A stretch of 64,000 nt of DNA from Allobogoriella alba (GCF_042665525.1 NZ_JBHTCQ010000001.1:1736001-1800000), one strand, 5' to 3'; positions 41,877-51,406 are shown, counted from the first letter of the stretch. Notes: generated by a model from the letters alone, not told the origin. Translations and numbers: made by a program.

Positions 41877-43244
41877 ATGGCCACCGACGTGACGCCGGGA
41901 AAGCTCACCGCCTGGCTGAACGACCCGGCCGAGCCCCACTGGGAGCGCCCGCGCCCGGACGGCGCCGACATGCGCAAGGACGTCCTCGGCACCGCGATCT
42001 TCATGCTCGTGGGCCTCGGGATGATCGTCCTCACCAAGAGCATGGGCATGCGCGTCGAGGAGGAAGAGGCCTGGCGGGCCTACGCCGCGACCGCCGCCAT
42101 GATCGCGCCGCTGGCCCTGCGCCGCCGGTTCCCGATCACCGTGCTGCTCGTCGCGAGCGGGCTGTTCGTCGGCCTGTCCTACCTCAGCGCCGAGGCCAGC
42201 GTGCTCATGCCGTTCCAGGTGGCGTACTTCGCGGCCCTCTACGCCGCGGTCGCGTGGGCGCCGGACCGCCGCCTGCTGTGGCTGGCGCTCGGGCTGGTGC
42301 TGCTCGCCATGGCCCTCTGGATCATCATGGCGTTCACGACGGCGTCCGCCGCCGACGAGTTCGGGCTCGGACAGGCGGACCAGGCGGAGGGGCCGCTCGG
42401 GCAGATCACCGCCGCCGTGCTCTACAACACCGTCATGAACTTCGCGTACTTCGGCGGCGCGATCCTCTTCGGCCGGAACTCGTGGCGCTCGGCACTCCAG
42501 CGCTCGCGCCTCGTCGCCCAGACCGACCGGGTGCGGGAGCAGGCCGGCGAGCTGGCCCGTAGGGCGGTCGTGGACGAACGGCTGCGGATCGGCCGCGAGC
42601 TGCACGACGTCGTCGCCCACCACATCGCCGTCATCGGCATCCAGGCCGGTGCGGCCCGCCGTGTCCTGGGCAAGGACCCCGCCGCCGCATCACAGGCCCT
42701 GCGCACGGTCGAGGGTTCCAGCCGCGACGCGGTGTCCGAGATGCGCTCGCTCCTCGGCGTGCTGCGCAGCGAGACCGACACCCGGGTCGACCGCGCGCCC
42801 GAACCCGACCTCCGGGACCTGGCGCGGCTGGAGGTCGAGTACCGCGAGTCCGGCCTCGCGGTCGAGTTCCACCGGGCGGAGGACCGGCCCGGTGACCTCG
42901 ACGACGTCCCGGCCCCGCTCGCGCTGTCCGTATACCGCACCGTCCAGGAGTCCCTCGCCAACGTCCTGCGTCACTCGACGGCCGGCACCGCGCTCGTCAC
43001 GCTCCGCACCGGACGCGACGACGCCACGACGGCGGAACGGCCCGGCTGGGTCGAGGTCGAGGTCGTCGACGACGGCCGGCCCCGATCCGGTACGGCCGGC
43101 TCGGGCTTCGGGCTGCGCGGCATCCGGGAGCGCGTCGGGCTGCACGGCGGCGAGGCGGAGATCGGCCCGCGCCGCACCGGCGACGGGTGGCGCGTCCGGG
43201 CCCGCTTCGCCGTGCGCGTGCGCGAGGCCGCACCCATCGCCTGA
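41877..43244 (+). CDS. Sensor histidine kinase, NarX/DesK-like (HisKA_3)
   Basis: A protein of 455 residues. N-terminal sensor with four to five membrane helices (about 35-210) and almost no external domain, as in intramembrane-sensing kinases. The dimerisation motif GRELHDVVAHHIAVIG contains the phospho-acceptor His near 242. The ATPase domain has ESLANVLRHS (N-box) and GFGLRGIRERV (G-box). Signal unknown. The response regulator follows after 13 nt, and the next genes encode an ABC exporter, suggesting a detoxification response to membrane-active compounds. Confidence 0.9.
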   Translation: MATDVTPGKLTAWLNDPAEPHWERPRPDGADMRKDVLGTAIFMLVGLGMIVLTKSMGMRVEEEEAWRAYAATAAMIAPLALRRRFPITVLLVASGLFVGLSYLSAEASVLMPFQVAYFAALYAAVAWAPDRRLLWLALGLVLLAMALWIIMAFTTASAADEFGLGQADQAEGPLGQITAAVLYNTVMNFAYFGGAILFGRNSWRSALQRSRLVAQTDRVREQAGELARRAVVDERLRIGRELHDVVAHHIAVIGIQAGAARRVLGKDPAAASQALRTVEGSSRDAVSEMRSLLGVLRSETDTRVDRAPEPDLRDLARLEVEYRESGLAVEFHRAEDRPGDLDDVPAPLALSVYRTVQESLANVLRHSTAGTALVTLRTGRDDATTAERPGWVEVEVVDDGRPRSGTAGSGFGLRGIRERVGLHGGEAEIGPRRTGDGWRVRARFAVRVREAAPIA

Positions 43245-43257
43245 GACCGGGAGAACC

Positions 43258-44046
43258 ATGTCTGCACCCGTGCGCGTCCTCATCGTCGACGACCAGTCCC
43301 TGGTCCGTTCCGGCTTCGCCATGGTCCTGTCCGTCGAGGACGACATCGAGGTCGTCGGGCAGGCCGCGGACGGCGAGCAGGCGCTGAGCTCGCTGCGGTC
43401 CACGCCCGCGGACATCGTCCTCATGGACGTCCAGATGCCCGTCATGGACGGCATCACCGCGACCCGGCAGGTGGTCGCCCAGGACCTGGCCAAGGTCATC
43501 ATCCTGACCACGTTCGACCGGGAGGACTACCTCTTCGACGCCCTGGCCGCCGGCGCCAGCGGGTTCCTGCTGAAGAACGCCGACCCCGAGGACCTCGTGG
43601 AGGCCGTCCGGGCGGTCGCCAACGGGCACGCCCTGCTGGCGCCGGAGGTGACCGTCCGGGTCATCGCCCGGCTGGCCGCTGCCGGCCGGCCCGCCCCGTC
43701 GTCCGGTGGCCCGCCGGACGATGCCGCGACCTCGCACACGCCGACGGGCACCGCGCCGTCGCACACGGTGCCTTCGGTCGGCGCCACGACATCTGCCGAC
43801 GGCCCCGCGGCCGCCGTGCCCGATCCCGGCGCCACCGCCGCCGTCGGCGACCTCACCGCGCGGGAGCGGGAGGTGCTCGCCCTCATGGCGGACGGGCTGT
43901 CCAACACCGAGATCGCCCAGCGTCTCTTCCTCGGGGAGTCCACCGTCAAGACGCACGTCTCGCACATCCTCACCAAGACGGACTCGCGGGACCGGGTCCA
44001 GGCGGTCGTGCTGGCGCACCGGGCCGGCCTGGCCCGCCAGGACTGA
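43258..44046 (+). CDS. NarL/LuxR-family response regulator
   Basis: A protein of 262 residues. Receiver domain with acidic pair VDDQ and phospho-acceptor Asp57 (VLMDVQMPVMDG). A long Pro/Thr/Ser-rich linker of about 60 residues (about 140-200) precedes the LuxR-type helix-turn-helix, LTAREREVLALMADG to STVKTHVSHILTK. The linker is much longer than the usual 10-20 residues. ATG 43258 is the start, since the frame is open upstream inside the kinase gene. Likely controls the exporter genes 116 nt downstream. Confidence 0.92.
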   Translation: MSAPVRVLIVDDQSLVRSGFAMVLSVEDDIEVVGQAADGEQALSSLRSTPADIVLMDVQMPVMDGITATRQVVAQDLAKVIILTTFDREDYLFDALAAGASGFLLKNADPEDLVEAVRAVANGHALLAPEVTVRVIARLAAAGRPAPSSGGPPDDAATSHTPTGTAPSHTVPSVGATTSADGPAAAVPDPGATAAVGDLTAREREVLALMADGLSNTEIAQRLFLGESTVKTHVSHILTKTDSRDRVQAVVLAHRAGLARQD

Positions 44047-44162
44047 CCTCTCCGTCTGCAGGAGGAGGCCGGGGCTGCTGCGCCCGCCAGCAGGTTCACC
44101 CTCCAGGCCGATGTGCCCGCCCGGCCGGCCTTCCTAGGCTCGTCGCAGAAGAGGAAGGGAGC

Positions 44163-45065
44163 GTGGAGATGCTGAGCTCCGCACCGGCGCTGGAGGTCAT
44201 GGACCTCACCCGCCGTTTCGGCGACAAGACCGCCGTCGACACCGTCTCCTTCGTCGTCGAGCCCGGTCGGATGACCGGGTTCGTCGGGGCGAACGGGGCG
44301 GGCAAGACCACCACCATGCGGATGATCATGGGGGTGCTGGCCATCCACCAGGGTGAGGTCCGCTGGGACGGCCGCCCGATCACCAACGCGGACCGGGCCG
44401 GGTTCGGCTACATGCCGGAGGAGCGTGGCCTGTACCCCAAGCAGCCGGTGCTCGACCAGCTCGTGTACCTCGGCCAGCTGCGCGGCATGACGCGTCGCGA
44501 CGCCGCCGCCGAGGCGGCGGAGCTGCTGGAGCGGTTCGGCCTGGGCGAGCGCCTGAAGGACAAGCTCGAGGCGCTCTCGCTCGGCAACCAGCAGCGGGTC
44601 CAGGTGGCGGCCTCCCTGCTGCACGACCCGGCCGCGCTGATCCTCGACGAGCCGTTCTCCGGCCTCGACCCGGTCGCGGTGGACTCCATGGTGGACCTGC
44701 TGCGGGAGCGGACCCGCAAGGGCGTGCCGGTCCTGTTCTCCTCCCACCAGCTCGACCTGGTCGACCGGCTCTGCGACTCCCTCGTCGTGCTGGCCGGGGG
44801 CCGGGTCCGCGCCGCCGGCACCAGCGAGGACCTCCGGGCGCGTGGCCCGCGGCGGTACCGCGTGACCACCGCCGAGGACGCCGGCTGGGTGCGCGGCGCC
44901 GCCGGCGTCGAGGTGCTCGACGTCGCCGGCCCGACGGCGATCGTCCAGTTCGCCGACGACGCCGCCCGCGAGCATCTCGTCCGTGCCGCCGCGGAGCGTG
45001 GGCTCACCGAGCTCACCGCGATCGTCCCCACCCTGTCCGAGATCTACCGAGAGGCCGTGCGATGA
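44163..45065 (+). CDS. ABC transporter ATP-binding protein (NatA/DrrA-like)
   Basis: A protein of 300 residues. Walker A GANGAGKTTTMRM (about 42), signature LSLGNQQRVQVAASL (variant of LSGGQ), Walker B LILDEPFSGLDP and switch FSSHQLDLV. The C-terminal ~80 residues resemble the DUF4162 extension seen in exporter ATPases. GTG 44163 or ATG 44169 may start translation; AGGAAGGGAG fits both. Works with the overlapping permease gene to export sodium ions, antibiotics or other agents. Confidence 0.9.
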   Translation: MEMLSSAPALEVMDLTRRFGDKTAVDTVSFVVEPGRMTGFVGANGAGKTTTMRMIMGVLAIHQGEVRWDGRPITNADRAGFGYMPEERGLYPKQPVLDQLVYLGQLRGMTRRDAAAEAAELLERFGLGERLKDKLEALSLGNQQRVQVAASLLHDPAALILDEPFSGLDPVAVDSMVDLLRERTRKGVPVLFSSHQLDLVDRLCDSLVVLAGGRVRAAGTSEDLRARGPRRYRVTTAEDAGWVRGAAGVEVLDVAGPTAIVQFADDAAREHLVRAAAERGLTELTAIVPTLSEIYREAVR

Positions 45066-46273
45066 CCACCACGACCGAGACCCCAGAGACGACCGTCGAG
45101 AGCACCGGCTCCGTCCAGCGGCCGTGGCTCGTCGTCGCCGTGCGCGAGGTCATGGTCAAGCTCCGGGACCGCAACTTCGTGATCTCGACCTTCGTCACGC
45201 TCGTCATGATGGCCGGCGCGGTCGCGGTGTCGACGTGGTTCGGCTCGCGCAGCTCGGAGTACACCGTCGCCGTCGTCGACGACGACGCCGCGCGGATCGT
45301 CCAGACCGCGGACCAGGCCGCCGGGGCGGCGGGCGACTCGGTCGCCGTCGCGGAGCATCCCGACGCCGGCGCGGCGCGCGCCGCCGTCGAGTCGGAGGAC
45401 GCGGACGCCGCGCTGCTGCCGGGCGATGACGGCTGGGCCGTCGTCGGCTTCAGCGAGGTCGACACCTCGCTCGAGGGCCTGCTGCGCGACGCCGTCGCCG
45501 CGGACGTCCTGGAACGGAACGCCCAGTCGATGGGCACCTCCACGGCGGAGCTGACCGCGGGGTCGGAGGTCACCACACAGCTCCTGGACCCCGACGCCGA
45601 GAACCCGGTGCTGAGGTACGTCGTCAGCCTCGCCTTCGCGTTCCTCTTCTACATGGCCGCGATCATGTTCGGCATGACGATCGCGACGTCGGTGCTGGAG
45701 GAGAAGCAGAACCGCGTCGTGGAGATCCTGGCCACCGCCATCCCGATCCGGCAGCTGCTCTACGGCAAGGTCATCGGCAACTCGGCGCTGGCCCTCGCCC
45801 AGATCGCGCTGTACGCGACCGTCGGCCTCGTCGCGCTCAACTTCACCGACCTCGTCTCCGACATCGGCTTCCTGCTCGGCGCCGCCGGCTGGTTCGTGGT
45901 GTTCTTCGTCGTCGGCTTCTTCGCCCTGGCCGCCGTCTGGGGCGTCCTCGGCTCGCTGGCCAGCCGCACGGAGGACCTCAACTCCAACACCGGCCCGGTG
46001 ATGATGGTGATCATGGTGGCCACGTTCGCCGGGATCTTCGCCACGGGCACATGGCTGACCGTCGCCTCGTTCGTCCCGGTGGTCTCCACCGTGGCGATGC
46101 CCGTGCGGATGCTCAGCGGTGGTGTGCCCGTCTGGCAGTCCGTCGTGGCCCTGCTCCTGAACGTCGTCGCGGCCTACCTGCTGGTCCGGCTCGGGGAGCG
46201 GATCTACACCCGTGCGGTGCTGCAGGGCGGGACGGCGCTCAGCTGGCGGCAGGCCCTCCGGCTCGAGGCCTGA
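45062..46273 (+). CDS. ABC-2 type transporter permease (NatB-like)
   Basis: A protein of 403 residues. First membrane helix near 38-60, then a ~115-residue external loop domain, followed by five helices between ~180 and ~375, the topology of NatB/ABC-2 permeases. EEKQNRVVEILATAIPIRQLLYGK is split around the conserved E-E-K-x-x-R-x-x-E motif. ATGA overlap with the ATPase gene indicates coupling. Convergent with the ChbG-like gene, 9 nt away. Confidence 0.9.
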   Translation: MTTTTETPETTVESTGSVQRPWLVVAVREVMVKLRDRNFVISTFVTLVMMAGAVAVSTWFGSRSSEYTVAVVDDDAARIVQTADQAAGAAGDSVAVAEHPDAGAARAAVESEDADAALLPGDDGWAVVGFSEVDTSLEGLLRDAVAADVLERNAQSMGTSTAELTAGSEVTTQLLDPDAENPVLRYVVSLAFAFLFYMAAIMFGMTIATSVLEEKQNRVVEILATAIPIRQLLYGKVIGNSALALAQIALYATVGLVALNFTDLVSDIGFLLGAAGWFVVFFVVGFFALAAVWGVLGSLASRTEDLNSNTGPVMMVIMVATFAGIFATGTWLTVASFVPVVSTVAMPVRMLSGGVPVWQSVVALLLNVVAAYLLVRLGERIYTRAVLQGGTALSWRQALRLEA

Positions 46274-46282
46274 GCCCGCCCC

Positions 46283-47113
46283 TCACCAGGCCGGGACGAG
46301 CCCGATCCGCTCCCGCCGAAGCACGGCGCGGAACTCGGGGTCGCGCAGCAGCCGCAGCTCCCACGCCCGCTTGCGGCCCTCGGCGGGGTGGAGTAGCCGG
46401 CCCGCGGAGGCCGGGGCGGGATGCAGGATCAGCTCGGAGACGCCGTCGGGGATGGCACGCAGCTGGCCCAGCACGTGGGCACGCAGGTGTGCGTAGCTCA
46501 CCAGCAGCCGGCCGGGGAGCCAGGCGCCGACCAGTGTCTCGGGCAGCCGCAGCCCCAGGTCGTGCGCCGTCGCGACCGCCTGGTCGTACCGGCGGCGCAG
46601 CCGCCCGCGCATGCCGGCGCGGGCGAGCCGCGGGAGGCGGCGCGGCAGGCGGAACCCGAGGGAGTGCTCGGCGCAGAACCGCAGGGCCGAGTCCATGCCG
46701 CGGCGGCCGTAGAGGCTGCCGGAGTGGGAGTCGAGTGCCTGCGGCCGCAGTCCCTCGGCATGCATCCAGGCGAGCTGCGCCCGCATCTCGGTGCGCAGGT
46801 GGTCGGGCTCGGCCGAGCCGTGCACCCGGGCGGGCAGCACGTGGAACGAGCCGCCGGCGTCGGTCAGTGACCCGACGTCGCCGGCGAGGGGGCGCCACGG
46901 CGTGAGCTCCCGGGCGCTGGTCAGCGTCACGTGCAGCCGGGGGTCCGGCAGGCTCGCGGCGCGGACGCGGCGGGCGGCGTCCCGGGCGCCGGGGGCGACG
47001 GGCATCAGCGTCGTGGAGGTGATCCGCCCCTGGCGGGCCAGATCCACGATGGCCTCGTTCGTGCGTGGACCGAGACCGAGGTCGTCGGCCGTCACCACGA
47101 GTCGTCTGCTCAT
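46283..47113 (-). CDS. ChbG/HpnK (YdjC-type) carbohydrate deacetylase family protein
   Basis: A protein of 276 residues. VVTADDLGLGPRTNEAI holds the Asp-Asp metal site; the metal-binding His residues are in LHVTLTS and LDSHSGSLYG, and a late ELILHPAP is the family's terminal motif. Members deacetylate N-acetylated sugars such as chitin disaccharides or hopanoid glucosamine. ATG 47113 has GAGCGAGG upstream; the longer frame lacks similarity. Substrate unknown. The gap before the GntR gene (149 bp) holds an ACGCTA (minus TAGCGT) hexamer as promoter candidate. Confidence 0.85.
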   Translation of the reverse strand: MSRRLVVTADDLGLGPRTNEAIVDLARQGRITSTTLMPVAPGARDAARRVRAASLPDPRLHVTLTSARELTPWRPLAGDVGSLTDAGGSFHVLPARVHGSAEPDHLRTEMRAQLAWMHAEGLRPQALDSHSGSLYGRRGMDSALRFCAEHSLGFRLPRRLPRLARAGMRGRLRRRYDQAVATAHDLGLRLPETLVGAWLPGRLLVSYAHLRAHVLGQLRAIPDGVSELILHPAPASAGRLLHPAEGRKRAWELRLLRDPEFRAVLRRERIGLVPAW

Positions 47114-47262
47114 GCCTCGCTCTCCGGGTCGGTGGCCGTGCCACGCTAACCCGTCCCGGTCGCGGCCGGAACGAGAGGTGAGACGGTCCACAGACCTCAC
47201 GTGAAGCGTCTCACCCGGCCGGCGGTCGCGCACCTGGGCGCCCGCCGGCGGCAGCCCAGGGC

Positions 47263-47991
47263 TCACCAGCCGGACAGGACGCGCGCGATCGCGGCGTGGA
47301 ACGCCCGGACGTGCTCCCGCACGGCGTCCGCGGCACGTTCGGCGTCACCGGCTGCGACGGCGGTCAGCACCTCCCGGTGCTCGCCGACCGCCTCCTCGAG
47401 GCGGCCCACGCGGTCCAGGCCGAGGAACCACAGCCGGACGCTGAGCACGAGGTACTCCTCGAGCGTGGCCGCGAGGAACCGGTTCGCGGCAGTGTCGTAG
47501 AGGAACCGGTGCACCCTCTGGTCCAGGCGGATCAACGGGAGCGGATCCTCCCCGACCTGCGCGACCTCGCCCGCCAGCTCCTCGGCCTGCCGGCGTTGCG
47601 GCTCGCCCGCCCGCCCGGCGGCGAGCCGCGCCGCCAGCGGCTCGAGCTCCACGCGGACCTCGGCGATGCCGGCCAGGTCGCGCGCGTCCACCGTGGCCAC
47701 GGCCATGCCGCGCCGCGGCCAGATGGTCACCAGCCCGTCGTCCGCGAGCCGGCGCAGCGCCTCGCGGACGGGGGTGCGGCCGAGATCGAGCCGCGCCATC
47801 AGCTCGGGTTCGTGCAGCGGCGCGCCGGGCGGCAGCTCGAGCGTCACGACCAGATCGCGTATCCGGTAGTAGGCGGCCTCCGCCCGGCTGACCGTCCCAC
47901 CCCGGGTCGGTCCGAGCACGGTGAGGTCGGCGAGGTCTGCGGCGTCGGCGGCGTCAGGCCGTCCGGACGGCTCGCTCCGGGGCATGGTCAC
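47263..47991 (-). CDS. GntR-family (FadR/FCD type) transcription regulator
   Basis: A protein of 242 residues. Winged helix with AYYRIRDLVVTLELPPGAPL, LDLGRTPVREALRRLADDGLV and the wing WPRRGMAVATV, followed by an all-helical FCD ligand domain with LDQRVHRFLY and a late EHREVLTAV / VREHVRAFH, giving Asp and His metal ligands. AGGAGG stands 5 nt before GTG 47991. Divergent from the FAD-GcvT fusion gene; a CTGATAT palindrome lies between the two, so it likely controls that gene and itself. Confidence 0.9.
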   Translation of the reverse strand: MTMPRSEPSGRPDAADAADLADLTVLGPTRGGTVSRAEAAYYRIRDLVVTLELPPGAPLHEPELMARLDLGRTPVREALRRLADDGLVTIWPRRGMAVATVDARDLAGIAEVRVELEPLAARLAAGRAGEPQRRQAEELAGEVAQVGEDPLPLIRLDQRVHRFLYDTAANRFLAATLEEYLVLSVRLWFLGLDRVGRLEEAVGEHREVLTAVAAGDAERAADAVREHVRAFHAAIARVLSGW

Positions 47992-48002
47992 CGCCACCTC
48001 CT

Positions 48003-48025
48003 CTGATATATCGTGAGGATATCAG
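48003..48025. promoter_or_regulatory. Probable GntR operator (CTGATAT-N9-ATATCAG)
   Basis: A perfect 7-bp inverted repeat with a 9-nt AT/G centre, directly abutting the GntR gene's ribosome-binding site and 26 nt before the divergent oxidoreductase ATG. It is the only such palindrome in this 59-bp gap. Confidence 0.6.
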
Positions 48026-48050
48026 CGCCCTCACGGACGGAGGCGGACCG

Positions 48051-50591
48051 ATGGAGACCCTCCCCGAGCGTGCCGACGTGGTGGTCGTCGGCGCCGGAAT
48101 CGTCGGAAGCGCGCTGGTCCGGCACCTCGCGGACCTGGGCTGGCGCGACGTCGTGCTCCTGGAGAAGGGTCACTTGCCGGACCCGGGCGGATCGACGGGC
48201 CACGCGTCGAACTTCGTCTTCCCGGTGGACCACTCCAAGGAGATCACCGAGCTCACGCTCGACTCGATGCGGCAGTACGCCGAGCTGGACGTCCTCATCA
48301 CCTGCGGGGGGATCGAGGTGGCGCGTAGCGCCGAACGTCACCAGGAGCTTCGCCGCCGCGTCTCCTCGGCCCTCGCGTGGGGCGTGGAGGCGGAGCTCGT
48401 CGGGCCGGGCCGGATCAAGGAGCTCGTGCCGTGGGTGCGCGAGGACCTGCTGCGCGCCGGGTTCCACACCCCCACCGGCGCCGTCGTCGACCCGTTGCGG
48501 GCCGGCGAGCTCATGCGTGGCCGTGCCGCCGACGCCGGGGCGCTCACCGTGCTGGACCGCACCGAGGTGGTCGGCATCGACACCCTGCCCGGTCCGCGCG
48601 GACGACCGCGCGTGGTGGGAGTGCGCACCGACCGCGGCCGGATCGAGACGGAGACTGTCGTGGTCGCGTGCGGGGTCTGGAGTCCCGCCGTGGCCGCCCT
48701 GGCCGGCGCACGGATCCCGCTGACCCCGGCGGTGCACCAGATGATGGACCTCGGCCCGATCCCGGAGCTGGCCGCCGGCGGTGAGGTCATCAGCTTCCCG
48801 CTGGTGCGCGACATGGACCACAAGATGTACGAGCGGCAGCGTGGCGCCGACCTGGAGGTCGGCTCCTACGCGCACCGGCCGATCCTGCACCACCCGGCCG
48901 AGATCCCCCCGCTCGGCGCCGGGCCGCAGACCTCACCGACCCGGATGCCGTTCACCGAGGAGGACTTCGTGCCGCAGCTGCAGGCCGCCCGCGAGCTCTT
49001 CCCCGCTCTCCTCGACCGCGAGGACGTGCGGCCGAAGGACGCCATCAACGGCCTGCTCTCCCTCACCCCGGACGGCTCGCCGCTGCTGGGTGAGACCCCG
49101 GAGGTCCGCGGGCTGTGGTCGGCCGCCGCGGTGTGGATCAAGGAGGCGCCCGGCGCCGCCCGGGCGGTCGCGGAGCTGCTCACCGACGGCGCCAGCGAGG
49201 TCGACGTGCACGGCGCGGACATCGCCCGGCTCTACCCGCACCAGCGCACCACCCACCACGTCCGCGCCCGCGCCGCCGAGGGCTTCCCGAAGATCTACGG
49301 GATCAGCCACCCGCGCGAGCAGTGGGGCACGAACCGCCCGCTGCGCACCAGCCCGTTCCACCCGCGCGAGGTCGAGCTCGGTGCCGAGCTCTACGAGGCC
49401 GCCGGCTGGGAGCGGCCGCAGTGGTACGCCGCCAACGAGCCGCTGCTCTCCGAGTACGGTGCCCGCATCCCCGAGCGGCGTCACGAGTGGGACGCGCGGT
49501 GGTGGTCGCCGGTCATCGAGGCGGAGCACCTCGCCATGCGCGAGCGGGCCGGGCTGTTCGACCTGTCCGCGTTCGCCGTCTTCGACGTGACGGGGTCCGG
49601 GGCGCTCGACCTCGTCCAGCGTCTCGCGGTGGCGCAGGCCGACCGGCCGGTGGGCCGGGTGATCTACACCCCGCTGCTCGACCCCCGCGGCGGCTTCCGC
49701 GCCGACCTGACGATCGTGCGCCTGGGCGAGCAGCACTTCCGCGTCATCACCGGCGCGGCCGACGGCGGCCGGGACCTGGCATGGTTCGCCGCGCACGCCG
49801 AGGACACGGTCACGCTGACCGACCTCACCTCGGCGACCTGCGCACTGGGGCTGTGGGGCCCGCGCGCCCGCGACATCGCCTCCGCGCTCCTGGACGACGG
49901 GCCGGCCCAGGAGCACCCCGGCAGCGACCTCTCCGACGAGGCGTTCCCGTTCGGCACCGCCCGCGAGGTGGTCCTTGCCGGCGTCCCGGCGCTGCTGCTG
50001 CGCATCTCCTACGTCGGCGACCTCGGCTGGGAGATCCACGTGCCCACCGAGCACGGCCTCCCGCTGTGGGACGCCCTGTGGCGGGCGGGTCGGACGCACG
50101 GGCTGATCGCTGCCGGAGCCGGCGTGTACGGCACGACCGGCCGGCTGGAGAAGGCCTACCGGCTCATGGGGGCCGAGCTGTCACCGGACTACGACCCCGT
50201 CGAGGCCGGGCTGGCGCTCCCGCGGGTGAAGGACGCGGACTTCGTCGGCAAGGCGGCCTACCTCGCCGCCCGGGACCGCACGCCGACCACGACGTTGTGC
50301 ACGCTCGCGCTGGACGAGGAGGTGGCGCGGTACCCGACCGGGAACGAGCCCGTGCTCATGCCGGACGGTGCACCGCTGCGCGACGGCCGCGGCCGGCGTT
50401 CCTACGTCACCAGTGCCGGCCCGGCGCCCTCGCTGGGTCGGTACCTGCTGCTCGCCTACCTGCCGCCGGAGCAGGCGGTCCCCGGCACCAGTCTCGTCGT
50501 GGACTACCTGGGCGAGCGGCTGCCGGTCGAGGTGCTCGAGGTGGGCAGGACCCCGCCCTTCGACCCCGAGAACGCCCGGACGAAGGGCTGA
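48051..50591 (+). CDS. FAD-dependent oxidoreductase fused to GcvT domain (dimethylglycine/sarcosine dehydrogenase-like)
   Basis: A protein of 846 residues. The N-terminal DAO domain has VVVGAGIVGSALVRHLADLG and a His51 in GSTGHASNF, at the position of the covalent-FAD His of dimethylglycine dehydrogenase. The linker (FAO_M-like) spans ~370-440. The GcvT domain (about 450-840) has MRERAGLFDLSAF and SYVGDLGWEIHV (folate-binding region). Such enzymes oxidatively demethylate N-methyl amino acids and pass the one-carbon unit to tetrahydrofolate. The exact substrate is unknown. GntR gene and its palindrome lie just upstream. Confidence 0.88.
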   Translation: METLPERADVVVVGAGIVGSALVRHLADLGWRDVVLLEKGHLPDPGGSTGHASNFVFPVDHSKEITELTLDSMRQYAELDVLITCGGIEVARSAERHQELRRRVSSALAWGVEAELVGPGRIKELVPWVREDLLRAGFHTPTGAVVDPLRAGELMRGRAADAGALTVLDRTEVVGIDTLPGPRGRPRVVGVRTDRGRIETETVVVACGVWSPAVAALAGARIPLTPAVHQMMDLGPIPELAAGGEVISFPLVRDMDHKMYERQRGADLEVGSYAHRPILHHPAEIPPLGAGPQTSPTRMPFTEEDFVPQLQAARELFPALLDREDVRPKDAINGLLSLTPDGSPLLGETPEVRGLWSAAAVWIKEAPGAARAVAELLTDGASEVDVHGADIARLYPHQRTTHHVRARAAEGFPKIYGISHPREQWGTNRPLRTSPFHPREVELGAELYEAAGWERPQWYAANEPLLSEYGARIPERRHEWDARWWSPVIEAEHLAMRERAGLFDLSAFAVFDVTGSGALDLVQRLAVAQADRPVGRVIYTPLLDPRGGFRADLTIVRLGEQHFRVITGAADGGRDLAWFAAHAEDTVTLTDLTSATCALGLWGPRARDIASALLDDGPAQEHPGSDLSDEAFPFGTAREVVLAGVPALLLRISYVGDLGWEIHVPTEHGLPLWDALWRAGRTHGLIAAGAGVYGTTGRLEKAYRLMGAELSPDYDPVEAGLALPRVKDADFVGKAAYLAARDRTPTTTLCTLALDEEVARYPTGNEPVLMPDGAPLRDGRGRRSYVTSAGPAPSLGRYLLLAYLPPEQAVPGTSLVVDYLGERLPVEVLEVGRTPPFDPENARTKG

Positions 50592-50613
50592 GGAAGGGCG
50601 GCCTCCGGCGAGC

Positions 50614-51393
50614 TCAGGCCGCGGGACCGCCCAACCGCCGGGACACCTCCGCCGCACCCGCGACGACGGCGTCCCGCACCCGGGGGAGCTCCTCCTCGGT
50701 CAGCCGGTAGCCGGGGCCGGCGGCGCTGAGCGCCGCGACCACCGAGCCGGTGTGGTCGTGGATCGGTGCCGCGACGGCGTGCAGCCCCTCCTCGAACTCC
50801 TCGTGCGCGAACGCATGCCCCTGCTCGCGCACCTGCCGCAGCTCCTGCCGCAGCGCGGCGGGCGCGGTGATGGTCCGCGCGGTGAACCGCTCGAGGCGCC
50901 GGGTGAGCATCTCCCGCAGCTCCTCCTCGGGGAGGTGGGCGAGGAGGACCTTGCCGTTCGAGGTGGCGTGCGCGGGGGTGCGCTGCCCGATCCAGTTCCG
51001 GGTCCCGATCGTGGTCGAGCCCTCGGCCTGGCACACGTTGACGGCCATCCCGCTGGACAGGATCGCCACGTTGCAGGTCTCGTCCAGCTCGGCCGCGAGC
51101 CGGTCGCACACCGGTTGCGCCTCGGCCGCCACGCTCAGCCGCCCCGCGGTGGCGCCCGCGAGCCGCAGGCACCCGATGCCGAGGCGGTAGCCGCCCTGAC
51201 CCTCGGGCGGCTCCACCAGGTCGTGCCCGGACAGGACGTCCACCAGCCGGGAGATCGTCGACTTGTGCACGCCGATCTCCCGAGCCAGCTCGCCCAGGGA
51301 GGCCTCCTCCTCCCGTACGAGGATCTCCAGGACGCGCAGCGCGCGGTCGACGGACTGGACCGGTCGGGCGGGGCGGTCGGTGCTGACGCTCAT
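50614..51393 (-). CDS. IclR-family transcription regulator
   Basis: A protein of 259 residues. N-terminal winged helix: SVDRALRVLEILVREE, then LGELAREIGVHKSTISRLVDVL. The C-terminal effector domain has SNGKVLLAHLPEEEL and HEEFEEGLHAVAAPI, typical of IclR. ATG 51393 chosen; the frame continues upstream into operator sequence. Two GTTGCGC-type palindromes stand between it and the divergent DmdA-like gene, so it likely represses or activates that gene. Convergent with the FAD-GcvT gene. Confidence 0.92.
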   Translation of the reverse strand: MSVSTDRPARPVQSVDRALRVLEILVREEEASLGELAREIGVHKSTISRLVDVLSGHDLVEPPEGQGGYRLGIGCLRLAGATAGRLSVAAEAQPVCDRLAAELDETCNVAILSSGMAVNVCQAEGSTTIGTRNWIGQRTPAHATSNGKVLLAHLPEEELREMLTRRLERFTARTITAPAALRQELRQVREQGHAFAHEEFEEGLHAVAAPIHDHTGSVVAALSAAGPGYRLTEEELPRVRDAVVAGAAEVSRRLGGPAA

Positions 51394-51400
51394 GGCTCGA

Positions 51401-51406
51401 AGCCTA
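51401..51406 (-). promoter_or_regulatory. Candidate -10 element (TAGGCT) of the IclR gene, leaderless
   Basis: Minus-strand TAGGCT lies 7 nt before the ATG at 51393, without a ribosome-binding site. Confidence 0.4.
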
